A stretch of DNA of 64,000 nucleotides from Calvatia gigantea (GCA_025093985.1 JACAAK010000010.1:583501-647500), one strand, 5' to 3'; counted from the first letter of the stretch, positions 21,735 to 35,215 are shown. The notes: generated from the sequence alone by a model not told the origin. Numbers and translations are program-made.

Positions 21735-22015
21735 TTACATCTCCACATTCATCTCCATTCTTCTATACTCTGTGCCTGTTTTAGCTATTATTACCCAGTG
21801 ATCTCTGAGCATTGACTTACATTACTGCCTACCATACCTACCAGATGTTTCATGTAGTAGCCCCATCCATTCAACTGGATGCCTCCACCATATTTAAGCA
21901 TACATACAACCTCCTGTATTCAGTATGCTTAACCATCTCTAGTTCCTCTTCCCTTACTCACCCTCAAGCCTTAGCCAAGTACAACCTGAGGTCTTGTCAG
22001 ACTAAGGTTGTAACA
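21735..22015 (+). repeat. L2-family LTR in the opposite orientation, left end degraded
   Basis: Reverse complement of the L2 LTR: CCATTCAACTGGATGC, CTTACTCACCCTCAAG and GACTAAGGTTGTAACA are recognisable. The left terminus is unclear. It abuts copia-B. Confidence 0.75.
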
Positions 22016-22908
22016 CAAGCATTGCATCTTTATCAAACAAGTTGTGTACCTTGATAAAGTATTAGAGCACTTCCAAGTTCCACAGTCTGCCACAGTTAAA
22101 ACACCATTACCTGCCAGCTTCCAGTTCAATATGAACAAGGAAACTGCCACAGGCCCCTTCCATCAGAAGTACCAACAATTGGTTGGTTCTTTAATGTACT
22201 TGATGATCAGTACTAGGCCCGACATAGCCTTTGCCATAGTTAAGCTGGCACAACATACTGCTAACCCCACACCTGAGCACTATCATACTGGAATCCACAT
22301 ACTAAAGTACTAGTCTATGACAAGGAACTATGTGTTGAAATATGAAGGTGATACTGGGAAACCAATGGTGACATTGGAATGTCTCAGTGACTTGGATTGG
22401 GCTCAAGATACAGAAACCTACCAATCTGTTTTGGGAAACATCTATATGATTGTGTCCAGTGCTGTAACCTGGACTTTGCAGTTACAAAAGACAGTTTCAC
22501 TATCATCCACCAAGGCAGAATATAAAGAACTGTCTGATGCTTCACAACAAGTGAAATAACTGTCACAGCTTCTGGAGGAGCTCAGTATAGAGCATCCAAC
22601 TCCTATTCTCTATGGCAACAACAATGGTTCCAAATTCTGGACTGAAAATCCCATTGTTGAAAAATAGTTGAAGCATATGGATATTCATTACTACTACATG
22701 CGAAAATTAGTTGAAGATAGAACAATTGTTATTGGTAATATGTCTTTATAAGACAATCCCACTGATATCTTTACAAAAAATCTTGGTGTAACCAAAATCA
22801 ATCTCTTCCACCTGGAACTGGGACTGATTTTCAATTCCAACATTGAAGCTTGGCAAGCCACTGCTTGAGCATTGAAGCATTAATCTCCCTTCCTCAAGTG
22901 AGGAAGAG
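22016..22908 (+). pseudogene. Copia-B: 3' end of pol (RT tail and RNase H), 5'-truncated
   Basis: Plus-strand copia RT/RNase H sequence: VGSLMYLMISTRPDIAFA near 22185, WTLQLQKTVSLSSTKAEY near 22470 with the Glu of the RNase H site, and DIFTKNLG near 22765. It has stops at about 22314, 22558, 22667 and 22749. Homologous to the 3' ends of copia-C (24130-24498) and copia-D. CpG-poor. It begins abruptly next to an L2 LTR, so gag, protease and integrase are absent. Confidence 0.88.
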
Positions 22909-23687
22909 TGTTGAATCTCAATCCTATACCACTACATTGGTTCAGTCTATTTATAGCTGAAATGGGGTCGCAAGTACTTTACTATTAGAAGTGAGATAAT
23001 GAGCTACAGACATAGTACTAGACTGCACTCTAGGTTGCTGGCTATGTTATGAATATGACTATTTACTTAGATAATACAAGTTCTAGAATGCTCTTAGACT
23101 AGAACATACCTAGACTATGCCTAGAACTTAATACACATAAATAGAACAACTTATATAATAATTCAAAGTCATACCACTTTGAAGTCATACCACTTTTAAA
23201 TACCATATTTAGACAAGTAACATATCAATACAATACAATACAGTAGTATACCACTGTAGTATATAAACCCTTCAACTTGACCAGTAGATGGCATCGTTTC
23301 TACTTGGTTAGGTGGAGACTCAATCTATAACTCTCTTAACACTCTCTTATAATCTGAACCTAAGACATTACCTCTGAGCTATTAAGTTTACTTTATAAAA
23401 TGTTATAAGAGTTATCTATTGAAGGACAAGACCTCTGATCTTAGACCTAAAGAATATACAAAGTAGTTGTATTACTTTGATATTCTTAAGCCTTCAAGAA
23501 GGAGTCCCCTTTGATATTACAACTACCTGTAGATATTGGGTTGACTTAGGACAAAGTCAATCTCACAATAACAGGCTACATAGTCTATTAGATACATGTG
23601 TAGTATGCATTATGCTCTGTATATACTATTAGTAGATAAGACCTCACCTGTTTATGGGTTTAGAGTGCACAGACCAGGGACTATATG
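22909..23687 (+). repeat. 3' LTR of copia-B, truncated and split by an L3 LTR
   Basis: Starts TGTTGAATCTCAATCC right after the copia-B coding end. Its parts are 22909-23044 and 23579-23687; the middle is the solo LTR 23045-23573. The end is cut off where the copia-C LTR starts. Confidence 0.82.
23045..23573. repeat. Solo LTR of family L3 (529 bp), target duplication GGCTA
   Basis: TGTTATGAATATGAC ... CTCACAATAACA, flanked by GGCTA at 23040-23044 and 23574-23578. It is the only copy in the window. It contains GTAGTATATAAACCC, a possible TATA element. Its internal element is unknown. Confidence 0.88.
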
Positions 23688-24104
23688 TATTGAGACAAGT
23701 ACACTACAGTAGCAAATGCTAGTGGCAAAGGGTAGTCATACTCACCGGGATTGTTGAGAGATATAAGTAAGAAGTTTCTGTTGCTTAAAGAGATGGTTGT
23801 TTGAGTAGAGAAAGACTTAATTGTCTAAAGGATATATGCATACTACATAAAGCTTATATATATAAAGTCTCTGGTCTGTGTGCCATTCTACCTATACAGG
23901 TGAGGTTTTATCCACTAGTAGCATATATTGAGCATAATGTATACTACACATGTATTTAATAGACCATGTAGCCAGCAACCTAGAGTGTAGTCTAGTACTA
24001 TGTCCATAGCTCATTATCTTACTTCTAATAGTGAAGTATTTGTGACCCCATTTCAGCTATAAATAGACTGAACCAATATAGTGGTATAGGATTGAGATTC
24101 AACA
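23688..24104 (-). repeat. 3' LTR of copia-C
   Basis: Reads TATTGAGACAAGTACAC ... GAGATTCAACA on the plus strand (first TG mutated to TA). It is adjacent to the 3' end of copia-C coding on the minus strand, so copia-B and copia-C meet tail to tail. Confidence 0.85.
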
Positions 24105-27100
24105 TTTCTCCTCACTTGAGGAAGGGAGATTAACACTTCAATGATCGAGCAGCTTTATCCCATGCTTCAATGTCAAAACTGAAAATAAGTCCTAGTTCAG
24201 GATGGAAGAGGTTTATTTTGGTTACACCAAGATTCTTTGTAAAGATATTGGCAGGATTGTTTTGTGAAGACACATCACCAATAATAATAATTCCATCTTT
24301 GACCAATTCTTGCATGTAATAATAATGAATATCCATGTGCTTCAACTGTTTTTCAACAATGGGATTTTCAGTCCAGAATTTGGACCCATTATTGTCACTA
24401 TAGAGAATAGGAGTTGGATGCTCTATACTGAGCTCTTCCAGAAGCTGTGACAGCCATTTCACTTGACATGAAGTGTTAGACAGTTCTTTGTATTCCACCT
24501 CAGTGGATGAAAGTGAAACCGTTTTCTGTCACTGTGAAGTCCAGGTGATAGCACTGGACACAATCATACAGATGTTTCCTAAAACAAATTGGTGGATTTC
24601 AGTATCTTGAGCCCAATCTGAGTTACTGAAGCATTCTAACATTACCATCAGTTTCCCAGTATTGCCTTCATATCACAATGCATAGTTCCTTGTTATAGAT
24701 AAGTACTTTAATACATGGACTCCAGTACGATAGTGCTCGGGTGTGGGATTAGTGGTGTGTTGCACCAGCTTAACTATGGCAAAGGCTATGTCAGGCTTAG
24801 TACTGATCATCAAGTACATCAAAGAACCAACCAATTGTTGGTACTTCTGATGGAAGGGAGCTGTAGCAGTTTCCTTGTTTGTAATGAACTAGAAGCCAGT
24901 GGGTAATGATATTTTAGCCACAGCAGACTGTGGAACCTGGAAGCATGCAAGAATCTTATCTAGATATTTGACCTGCTGAATAAAGATTTGTCACTTGAAG
25001 TGATTCCTCAAGATTTTTATCCCAAGAAATTATTCACAGGGGCTGTGGTCTTTGCATTCCTACTTTTTGGTGAATTTTCCCTTCAACTCTTTGAGGAGGG
25101 GGGAATTCTTCAGACCCAAGAAATTTATGTCATCAACATAGACAATAGCAACAATTAGCTCATTGGTCTTCAGATATCTGTAAAAGTATATAGCATAGTC
25201 AGATTTGCAGCAGGTAAATCCCAGCTCAATCATAGATTGATGCAATTCCTTCCACCACTGGCAACTGGCTTGTTTAAGGCTGTAGATCACTTGCTTCAGC
25301 CTCCATACTTTTCCTTCCTGCCCAGGAAGTTGAAACCCTTTAGGCTATTCTATGTAGATCTCTTCATCCAGTTTGTCATATAAGTAGGCAGTTTTTATAT
25401 CAACACTATGCATATCCCAATCATGGATTGCAGTGAGTGCAAAGCTTATGTATGCAGACTTGTAGTAGACAACTGGAGAAAATAACTCATTGTAGTTGAT
25501 GCCTTTGACTTGCAAGAATCCCTTTACAACTAAGCAAGCTCACAGGCAGCCATCAGACTTTTCAAGAAATACCCAATGGTTTTTCACTGTCCTCCTTCCT
25601 TTTGGTAAATCTACCAACTCATATACTCTATATTTCTTCAATGTGTCAAGTTCCTTGATACATGCAGCCATCCAGTTTGCCTTAACTGGCTCAGGAAGCT
25701 TAAGCATATTACAGAAAGTTTCAGGCTTTCCATGTACAGTGTTGTGCACCATCTGTATCAAGAAATCAATTAACTTTACTCTTCCCTCAGCAACAAGCCT
25801 ATCAATATCCATGTCATGCACATCATGAGACATTGGATCATAAGGTGGATTTTTAGGCATAGGCAGTAGTTCTGGATGTAGAGGGAGCTGAAACAGAGGT
25901 AAATCAAAGAGTTGTAGCAGATACTGCTCAGCATGAGCCCTCTGTCTCACATATTCAGGATGGTTAGTCTTTGCTCTCTGCTCACAGATTACTTCATCTA
26001 GAGGGGTATTGGTGTGAATATGTTGCCTTTGCCACTGCTGCTCTTGTCAGTGAGTCCTGTCAATTTCTCTTTCAATTGAAATCAGATGCCTATGTTCTCT
26101 GTAAGTATTACCCAGTCTTACAGGTGGCCTGCCCTGTCATTCAAAATGATGCAGCTCTACCTAGTCTCGACTGACAGCACAATGCTTGGGAACTGGAATT
26201 GGAAACTCTTTGTTTTCAGTGTTCCATACATCCCTGTCCACATGCCAGTCTCCACTGTCATCCTCAGGCTTCTCCTCAACAGTCATTCCATGCTGTGGTG
26301 GTAACTCAGGTGGGGGTATCCAGGGTAGTGGACTGTCTCCTGGTGAAGGAGGTCATAATGAAATGCTATCCAGTGGTGAAGGTTTATGCTGGGGTAATGG
26401 AGGTGTAGACAGAGAATATTTTGGCCTGGAGGGTAGAGAAGTTGGAGGTAAATAAACTGGTTCCTCATGGGGAGGTGGAACATTTCCAGCATTATCCAAA
26501 GATGGCAGAAAAGAAGGCAAATCCTCTTTTCTTTTTTCTGGCAGGTTTCTCTTTCCTCTGTGATTTGGCTGGTTACTGTTATCCAACACTGAACCGATGT
26601 ACTTGGGGAAATATCCCTCATCAAATAAGGCATTCAGTAATACAAAGATCACGTTGTCTGCCATGTGCCACATAAAGATGTAATTTTTACTACCTTTATA
26701 CCTGAGAAAAATCATTATCTCGGATTTTGTGGTCAACTTGTTTGGGCAGATCTCATCTGGTAGAAATACATAGGCACTGCATCCAAACACACAGATATGG
26801 GACAAGTCTGGCTTTTCCCTTGAATAACACTCAAAAGGTGTCTTCTATTACAGATGCTAGACTGGTGTGTGATTATATAAATGCACAGCTGTATTCAATG
26901 CAAACTCCCACCATGAGTCAAGTAGACATGCCTGAAGCCATATAGCTTGGGCTTTCTTGTGTAGAGTGCAGTTCAGTCATTTTGCTCTCCCATTTTGTTG
27001 ATGCATATAGGGAGCAGTAGTCTTGTGGATAATTCCATGTGCCACAAGTCCTGCCAATAATTTCTCATTGACATATTCTCCTCCATTATTAGTGCAAAGT

Positions 27101-29497
27101 TGTTTGACTCATATACCAGAGAGGTTCTCTAATGTACTGATTAGCTCAATGAGCTTCTCAGAAGCCTCAGACTTCTTTTGAAGGAGGACTACATATGTGT
27201 GAGAAGAGAAGTCATCTAAGAATGTCATTGCCCATTTGTATTTATGATAACTGATGACAGGCAGTTCCAGCAAGTTTGAGTGACATAGCTCAAAGACTAT
27301 AGTGGCTTGCTTCGGATCAATCAGAAAAGGGTTATTATGCATTTTCCCTTTGGCACAGCCATTGTAAATGCCTTTCCAAGAAGGTGGTGTGGAAATCAGT
27401 GCAATGCCCTCAACATGCTTAGGCAGCTCAGAGAGTGTGCGATCTAAGGGGTGTTCCATTTGACAATGCCAATTGATATAGTTGGGTTGGCATAAAGCTA
27501 ACACAACTGGCTTCTCCTTGCTGTGATACAAGATATATGTGTACACTATATATATGTTGTTTTCAAACAACCAATGAGACTAGGTGGACAATACAGCTCA
27601 TCCCGACTTATCACAGATGGTGGTCCCATCAATAGTTGCCTCTAGGGTATGTCTAGTCCAAAGGATCTGGTCTGAGAACATTAGCTGTTCTATAATTTCC
27701 TTGATATAAAAAACTGGTGCAATACATGAAGTAGTGCTTCTGGTTTTGCCTCTATCTATCATGTCATACTAAAAGATGACAGATTCTTGTCCTGTCATTT
27801 CATAATTCCAGTTGCCAGCAGCTTGAATTATGCTGAAGTGGCCCATCTTCATTTCCACAAAATCAGAAAGATAACTGGTGATGTAGTATGATGCCCCTGA
27901 ATCTAGGAGCTAATCTACATCTTTTGTCACATGTTTGTTCACCTCTTTCTGACACACTAGGCACTTTGTGAGATCACAAATATGATATGTCTCAAATGAA
28001 TTAAGTGTTACATGCTCTACCCATAGGCATTCTTTCTCAGTGTCAGAATACTGATGTGTAATCAGCAGGAGTATCTTACTTTCCAGCTTAGTCACACTAG
28101 CAGAATAAGCAGAAGTCGAAGTGCCATAGGTGCACTCCCAGCATATATTATAATCACAAAGTCTGTACATTGATGCCTACAATGTAGTCCTACAGGAGGC
28201 AGACATGCAGCTACATCTGCATAGATGCCATGCCATCTGCTTCAGTGGCCACCTCTTTGTCCCAGCTCATCCACAGAATCTCCAAGGCATCTCACTCTGA
28301 GGCAGACAAACCCTGCATCTTTATCAGTATCTTCAAAGGAGAAATAGTCAGATGAAGTCACTGACCCACATCCTTCATTGGAACCATGGTTAGTGTCCAA
28401 GTCATCATTAAGGATAAACTCAAGGACAGACTCTGAAACCTTTGGTGCCTGCTTCTTCTTGAGTGGCTTGGGTTTCTTGATAATTGCCAGTCTACTATAT
28501 ACCAGTACTGGCCATGCTACTTTGTCCTCCTCTCTCTCGACCTGTGACAAAGCCAAAGGCTCAAGTTGAATTGCTTTCACATCTTCTCTGAACTTTTACC
28601 CAATAAAGAAGTGGCTTTGAGATGTTCATCCCACTTCTTCAGTGTAGTGACCTTAGCTTTTACTGAAGGTCAGTAGTAGTGTTTGGGCTTGGGCACAGCG
28701 ATGCACAATGCAAGTGGAGTGGCATTGCTGCCAGTGGCAGTGGATTTGGAAGAAATAGGAGATATCTTGGCTCAACATGTTTCTTCCATAAGAGCACAAG
28801 TGGCTTGCAGCAGCTTTTCTTGAGCCTGCGACACAAAATTCACATCCTGAATATAACTGGAGGTGGCAGCATTAGCCTGCACACCCTTCTTTCCCTTTCC
28901 TTTCCCCTTTCTGCAAGGACACCATCAGTGTTTCTTTTTCTCACCATTACTACCAGAGGGCTTCTACTACTGCTGCTGCTGTTGCTACTGGGGCTTTTTA
29001 GACCCCAAGGGTTACTGCTAGCCTTGTGGCTGCTGTCTACTCTACTGCTGGTTGTGCTGCTACTGCTACTGCTGCTGCCCACCTCCTTGATGTGGAGTAA
29101 AGTGTGCTCATTGCACATGGGCAGTCTGGTTGAATATGTAAGTGGCAATGATACCACTATGGGCCTTGTCCCAAGTTAACTCATGAAGGGACATATTGGA
29201 GGTGAGGAGCATCTAAGCTACATGGCTCAAAGATAGGTGAAGGGAGTAGAGAAGGATTATTGTTTCGATCTCTGGGGTGATGCCACTATCTATGGTGTCA
29301 AGCTGCCCAAAGATTTACTAGAGCTTGCTCATCTTGAGTGAGGGGTTACCACTGAGCAGGAGCTCAAACATGATTGCATAAATAAACTCATTGTAGACCT
29401 GAGCTGGTCTGGGCAAGCCATAAGAGCTTGCCAACTGGGACCAGAGGGCACAAGTATTACAAGCAGAGTGCTTCAGTATGCTATTGGGGAGAGTACT
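24105..29497 (-). pseudogene. Copia-C: decayed gag-pol
   Basis: Full-order copia polyprotein on the minus strand, co-linear with copia-A and D. Gag starts inside the element near 29490 and is cut there by copia-D; its Gln-rich tract is near 29000. The protease/pre-integrase region is at about 27900-27300 (HVEGIALISTPP, GCAKGKMHNNPF). The integrase core is at 27570-27109 and the linker at 26805-26353. RT is at 25950-25060, with IYSLKQASCQWW and VAIVYVDDINFLG (catalytic YVDD). RNase H is at 24498-24130. Nearly every CpG present in copia-A is TpG or CpA here, and stops are frequent. Not functional. Confidence 0.9.
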
Positions 29498-29911
29498 TGT
29501 TGAGACAAGTACACTACAGTAGCACTGCGCTGATAGCAGAGGGTAGTCATACTCACTAGAATTGTTGAGATGGTGGTTGTAGACAGTTGCTAAGGGGTAT
29601 TGTAGAGGTAGGTTGGAAGAAAGACTTAATTGTCTAAGGAAAGTACATATACTACATAGGGTTTATATATGTAAAGTCTCTGGTCTGTGCACCATTCTAC
29701 CTTTTCAGGTGAGGTCTTATCTGCCAGTAGCATATACAGAGCATAATATGTACTATATATGTATCTAATAGACTATGTAGCCAGCAACCTAGAGTGTGGT
29801 CTAGTACTGTGTCCATAGTCTATTATTTCACTTCTAATAGTGAAGTACTTGAGACCCGTTTCAGCTATAAATATACTGAACCAACATAGTGGTACAGATC
29901 AAGATTCAACA
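29498..29911 (-). repeat. 3' LTR of copia-D (414 bp)
   Basis: TGTTGAGACAAGTACAC ... AAGATTCAACA. On its left it interrupts the gag of copia-C (GGGGAGAGTACT), on its right it leads into copia-D coding. Copia-D therefore inserted into copia-C. Confidence 0.87.
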
Positions 29912-32900
29912 TTCCTCCTCACTTGAAGGAGGGAGATTAATGCTTCAATGATCGAGCGGCTTTATCCCATGCTTTGATGTCGGAACTGAAAATAAGTCCT
30001 AACTCAGGATAAAAGAGGTTTATCTTGGTTGCGCCAAGATTCTTTGTAAAGATATTGGTGGGATTATCTTGTGAAGACACATCATCAATGATAATAATAC
30101 CCTCCTCAACTAATTCTCACACATAGTGGTAATGAATATCCATGTGCTTTGACCGTTTTTCCTCAATGGGATTTTCAGTCCAGAATTTGGACCCATTATT
30201 GTCACTATAGAGAATAGGAGTTGGGCACTCTATACTGAGCTCCTCTAGAAGCTGTGACAGTTATTTCACTTGTTGTGAAGCATCAGACAGTTCTTTGTAT
30301 TCCACTTCAGTAGACAAAAGCGAAACTGTCTTCTGTTACCATAAAGTCCAGGTAATAGCACTGGATGTGAGCATACAGACATTTCCCAAAACAGATCAGC
30401 AGGTTTCAGTATCTTGAGCCCAATCTGAGTCACTGAGACATTCTAACATAACCATCAGTTTCCCAGTATTGCCTTCATATTTCAACACATAGTTTCTTGT
30501 CATGGACAAGTACTTTAGTATGTTGATTCCAGCATAATAGTGCTTGGGTGTGGGGTTAGTGGCATATTGCACCAGCTTAACTATGGCAAAGGCTATGTCA
30601 GGCCTAGTACTGATCATCAAGTACATCAAAGAACCAATCAATTGTTGGTACTTTTGACAGAAGGGGGCAGAAGCAGTCTTCTTGTTTGTCATGAACTGGA
30701 AGCTGGCAGACAATGGTGTTTTAGCTGTGGCAGACTGTAGAACCTGGAAGTGCATAAGAATCTTATCCAGGTACTTGATCTGCTGGATGAAGGCCTGTCA
30801 CTTGGAGCAATTCCTCAAGATTTTCATTCCAAGAAATTCTTCACAAGGACTATAGTCTCTGCATTCCCACTTTTTGGTGAATTTTTCCTTCAACTCTTTG
30901 AGGAGGGGGGAATTCTTTGGACCCAGGAAATTTATGTCATCAATGTAGACAATGGTGACAATTAGCTCATTAGTCTTCAGATGTCTGTAAAAATACACAG
31001 TATAGTCAGATTTGCAGTGGGTAAATCCCAGCTCAATCATAGATTGATGCAATTCCTTCCACCACTGGCAGCCAGCCTGTTTAAGGCTGTATATGGCTCA
31101 CTTAAGTCTCCATACTTTCCCCTCTTGCCTAGGAAGTCAAAACTCTTCAGGCTGTTCTATGTAAATTTCTTCATCCAGTTTACCATATAAATAGGCAGTT
31201 TTTATGTCAACACTATGTATATCCCAATCATGGATTGTAGCAAGTGCAAAGCTTACATGTGCAGACTTGTGGCAGATAACTAGAGAAAATAACTCATTGT
31301 AGTTAATGCCTTCAACTTGCGAGAACCCCTTCACAATTAAGCGAGCTCACAGGTGGCCATCAGACTTCTCAAGAAATACCCAACAGTTTTTAACTGTCCT
31401 CCTTCCTTTTGGTAAATCTACCAATTTGTACACTTTACATTTCTTTAATGCATTGAGTTCCTTGATACATGCAGCCATCCATTTTGCCTTAACTGGCTCA
31501 GGAAGCTTAAGCATGTCACGGAAAGTTTCAGGCTCTCCATGTGCAGTGTTATAAACCATCTGTATCAAGAAATCAATTAACCTTACTCCTCCCTTAGCAA
31601 CAAGCCTATCAATATCCATGTCACACATGTCATGAGATGTTGGATCATAAGGTAGATTTTCAGGCATAGGCAGTAGTTCTGGATGTGGAGGGAGCTGAAA
31701 CAGAGGTAAATCAAAGGGTTGTGGCAGGTACTGCTCTGTTAGATGTGGTCTCATCAGTCCTATAGATAGATTGGGACTTAGAGCTGACAGAGTTTTGGTC
31801 AGGTGATGAGTCACATGACACAGGTGGACTTGTAGCTTCCTGTGGACACTTTGAGAGCCTTTAGTCTCTTACAGTTGTCCACAGGTGAGCAAAGTATTGT
31901 AACTTCATTATTTAGTCTCTTACAGTTGTCCACAGTAATTGTGGATTTCCTCCTTTAATATTAATCCAATAGACTTCATTCCACTGCTGTTAGGACCATC
32001 TCAATGTCCCTCACACACACTTTTTTACATGCTCAGCATAAGCCCTCTATCTCATGTATTCAGGATGGTTAGTCCTTGCTCTTTGCTCATAAATTATTTC
32101 ATCCAGAGGGGCATTGGTGCAAACATGCTGCCTTTGCCTCTGCTGCTCTTGTTGGTGAGTTCTATTGATTTCTCTTTCAATAGAAATTGGACACCAATGC
32201 TCTCCATAAGTATTACCAGGTCTTACAGGTGGCCTGCCATGTTGTTCAGAATGACACAGCTCTACCTAGTCTGGACCAATAGTACAATACTTGGGAACAG
32301 AAATTGGGAATTCTTCGTTTGTATAATCCCATACTTTCCTGTCCACTTGCCAATCTCTGCTATCATCTTCAGGCTCCTCCTCAATGGTCATTCCACATGA
32401 ATGTAGTGACTCAGGTAGGGATACCCAAGGTAGCAGACTGTCTTCTAGTAAAGGAGTGCATGATGAAATGCTGTCCAGCAGTGAAGGATCATGCTGGGGT
32501 AATGGAGGTGTAGATGGAGAATATTTTGGTTTGAAATGTGAAGAGGTTGGAGGTAAACGAACTGGTTCCTTCGGGGAAGGTGGAACATTTCCAGCATCAT
32601 CTGGAGATAGCGGAAAAGGAGGTGAATCCTCTCTTCTTCTGTCTGGTAGGTTTCTCTCTCCTCTGTGATTTGGCCAGTTACTCCTATCTAGCACTGAGCC
32701 AATGCATTTAGGGAAATATCCCTTGTCGAATAAGGCATTTGGTGATATAAAGATCACATTGCCTGCCATATGCCACATGAAGACATAGTTCTTAGAACCT
32801 TTGTAACTGAGGAATATCATCATTTTGGACTTTGCAGACAATTTGTTTGGGTGGATTTCATCAGGTAGAAATACATATGCACTGCATCCAAACACACAGA

Positions 32901-34717
32901 TATGGGATAAGTCTGGCTTTTCCCTCAAATAACACTCAAAAGGTGTCTTCCACTGCAGATGCTAGACTGGTGTGCAATTATATAAATGCACAGCTACATT
33001 CAATACAAATTCCCACCACAAGTCAGGTAGACAAGCCTGTAGCCATATAGCTTGGGCTTTCTCATATAGGGTATGGTTCAGTTGCTCTGCTCTCCCATTT
33101 TGCTGATGCACATAGGGAGCAGTAGTCTTGTGGGTGATTCCATGCACCATGAGTCCTGCCAATAATTTCTCATTGACATATTCTCCTCTATTATCAGTGC
33201 GAAGTTATTTGATGTACATACTGGAGAGGTTCTCTAGCACACTGATCAACTCAATGAGCTTCTTAGAAGCCTCAGACTTCTTGTGAAGGAGGACTACATG
33301 TGCATGAGAAGAGAAGTTGTCTAAGAACATCATAGCCCATTTATAGTTATGGTAGCTGATAATGGGCAGTTTCAGCAAGTCTGAGTAACATAGTTCAAAG
33401 ACTGCAGTGGCTCACTTGGAGTTAATCAGAAAGGGGTTATTATGCATTTTCCCCTTGGTACAGCTGTTGCAAATGCCTTTCCAAGAAGGTGGTGTGGGAA
33501 TCGGCGCAATGCCCTCAATGTGCTTAGGCAGCTCAGAGAGTGCACAATCTGAGGGATGTCCTATTCGATGATGCCAATTGGTATAGTCAGGTTGGAGTAA
33601 GGCTAATGCAACTGGCTTTTTCTTGCTGTAATGCAAGATATATGTGTGTACTGTATGTATGTTGTTCATAAACAACTGATAAGGCCAGGCGGACAATACA
33701 GCACATCCCAACTTATCACAGATGGTGGTCCCATCAATAGTTGCCTCTAGGGTATGTCTAGTCCAAAGGATCTGGCCTGAGGACATTAACTGTTCTGTGA
33801 TTTCCTTGATATAAAAAACTGGTGCAATATGCGAAGTAGCACTTCTGGTTTTTCCCTCATCTACCATGTCATGCTGGAAGATGGCAGTACCTCGTCCAGT
33901 CATTTCATAGTTCTGGTTGCCAGCAGCTTGAATAATGCCAAAATGGCCCATCTTTAACTCCACAAAATTGGAGAGATAACTGGTGACATGGTACAATGCT
34001 CCAAAATCTAGGAGCCAATCTGCATCATTTACAATGTGCTTGTTCACTTCTTTCTAACAAGACAAGCAATTCATGAGATCACAGATGTGATATGACTTGA
34101 ACAAATTTAGCTTGGAGCACTCTTTTCTAAGGCACTCTTTCTCAGTCTCGGAATACTGATGTGTGATTTGTGAATGCATTTCACTTTCCAACTTAGGTTC
34201 TCTAGCAGAATAAGCAAAAGAAGAAGTGTCACTAGTGTGCTTCCAGTATATTTCACAATTTACAAAATCCATACAATGATGCCTACGACGTAGTCCTACA
34301 GGAGGCAGGCATGTAGCTACATCTGCATAGGTGCCATGCTGTTCTCTTCAGTGGTCACCTGCTTATCCCAGCTTATCCATGGAATCTCCAAGGCATCCCG
34401 CTCCAAGGCAGACAGACCCTGTATCTGGATCATCCTGTCCCATCCATTGATAGGACTGTACATCTTCATCAGTATCCTCAAAAGAGAAATAGTCAGATGA
34501 AGTTACTGACCCGCATCCTCCATTGGATCCATAGTCAGTATCCAAGTTGCTGTCCTTGAGAATGGACTCCAGAACTGATTCCAAAACCTTTGGCACCTGC
34601 TTCTTCTTGAGTGGCTTGGGTTTCTTGATAATTGCTGGCCTACTATACTCTGGTGCTGGCCACACAATTCCATCTTCCTCCCTTGTGACAGTGGAGGGTT
34701 TGACAGCTCCTGTTGGG
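29912..34717 (-). pseudogene. Copia-D: decayed gag-pol, split by a solo LTR and by gypsy-3
   Basis: Same family and order as copia-A. RNase H and RT tail: 30250-30755. RT palm: 30798-31052, with VTIVYIDDINFLG (YIDD). RT front: 31137-31334 (DIKTAYLYGKLDEEIY) and 31347-31735. The solo C2 LTR (31737-32029) sits in the linker. The linker continues at 32266-32928. Integrase is at about 32960-33400. Pre-integrase and protease are at 33412-34047, with DADWLLDFGALYHVT, where the protease Ser and the Ala after Gly are altered. The gag C-terminus is at 34363-34665. It stops at the gypsy-3 LTR; the remaining gag and 5' LTR are not found to the right. Less CpG-depleted than copia-C. Confidence 0.9.
31737..32029 (+). 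repeat. Solo C2 LTR (293 bp), target duplication TGCTC
   Basis: TGTTAGATGTGGTCTC ... CACTTTTTTACA. TGCTC at 31732-31736 and 32030-32034. Copia-C at about 25925 shows the uninterrupted site (ACTGCTCAGCATGAG). Very similar to the copy at 39705, so both are recent. Confidence 0.94.
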
Positions 34718-34987
34718 TGTAAAGTGGGACGCTTTATGGGCTATATATCTTAAGTCACACAAATACACTTGACCTATGTATATAGGTAAACATATGTATA
34801 ACAAGAAAGATAATAGTCAAGCTGTAACAGCTCAATGTACAGGGCATTATATGGTAACTAAGTTTGTGTTTGTTTTATGGCACAAAACAAGGGAAAATAA
34901 AGAAGTGAACAATGGCGCACAATAAAGAAATAATGACAAGTCCAATAAAGGAAAGAATGGGGGATTATCCCTTACATGCCCCCCAAC
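34718..34987 (-). repeat. 3' LTR (259 bp) and polypurine tract of gypsy-3
   Basis: TGTAAAGTGGGACGC ... TATCCCTTACA at 34718-34976. Next to it TGCCCCCCAACG reads on the minus strand as GTTGGGGGGCA, a polypurine tract in the right place for plus-strand priming. It is joined directly to copia-D sequence. Confidence 0.78.
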
Positions 34988-35215
34988 GAGACTGGTACAC
35001 AGTCTGATCAAGATAATTTGAGAGAACAGTGAATACACTGGCCTCAATGTCAGTTTATGTTTTATTTTATTTTGTGGGTCATGAATCACAACCTATTAAG
35101 TCTGAACATTGAGCCCACAGTTATATGGACTCAATGATTGAGAATAAGGAGTACCAGCCAATGGGTAGGTATGTGGTGGGCAAGTGGGTGCCTTGTCATT
35201 GGTCTTCAGTTATGG

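Noticed and set aside
28679..29179. 166-codon plus-strand frame rich in Leu
   Set aside because: Antisense shadow of the copia-C gag Gln-rich tract, the same situation as in copia-A.
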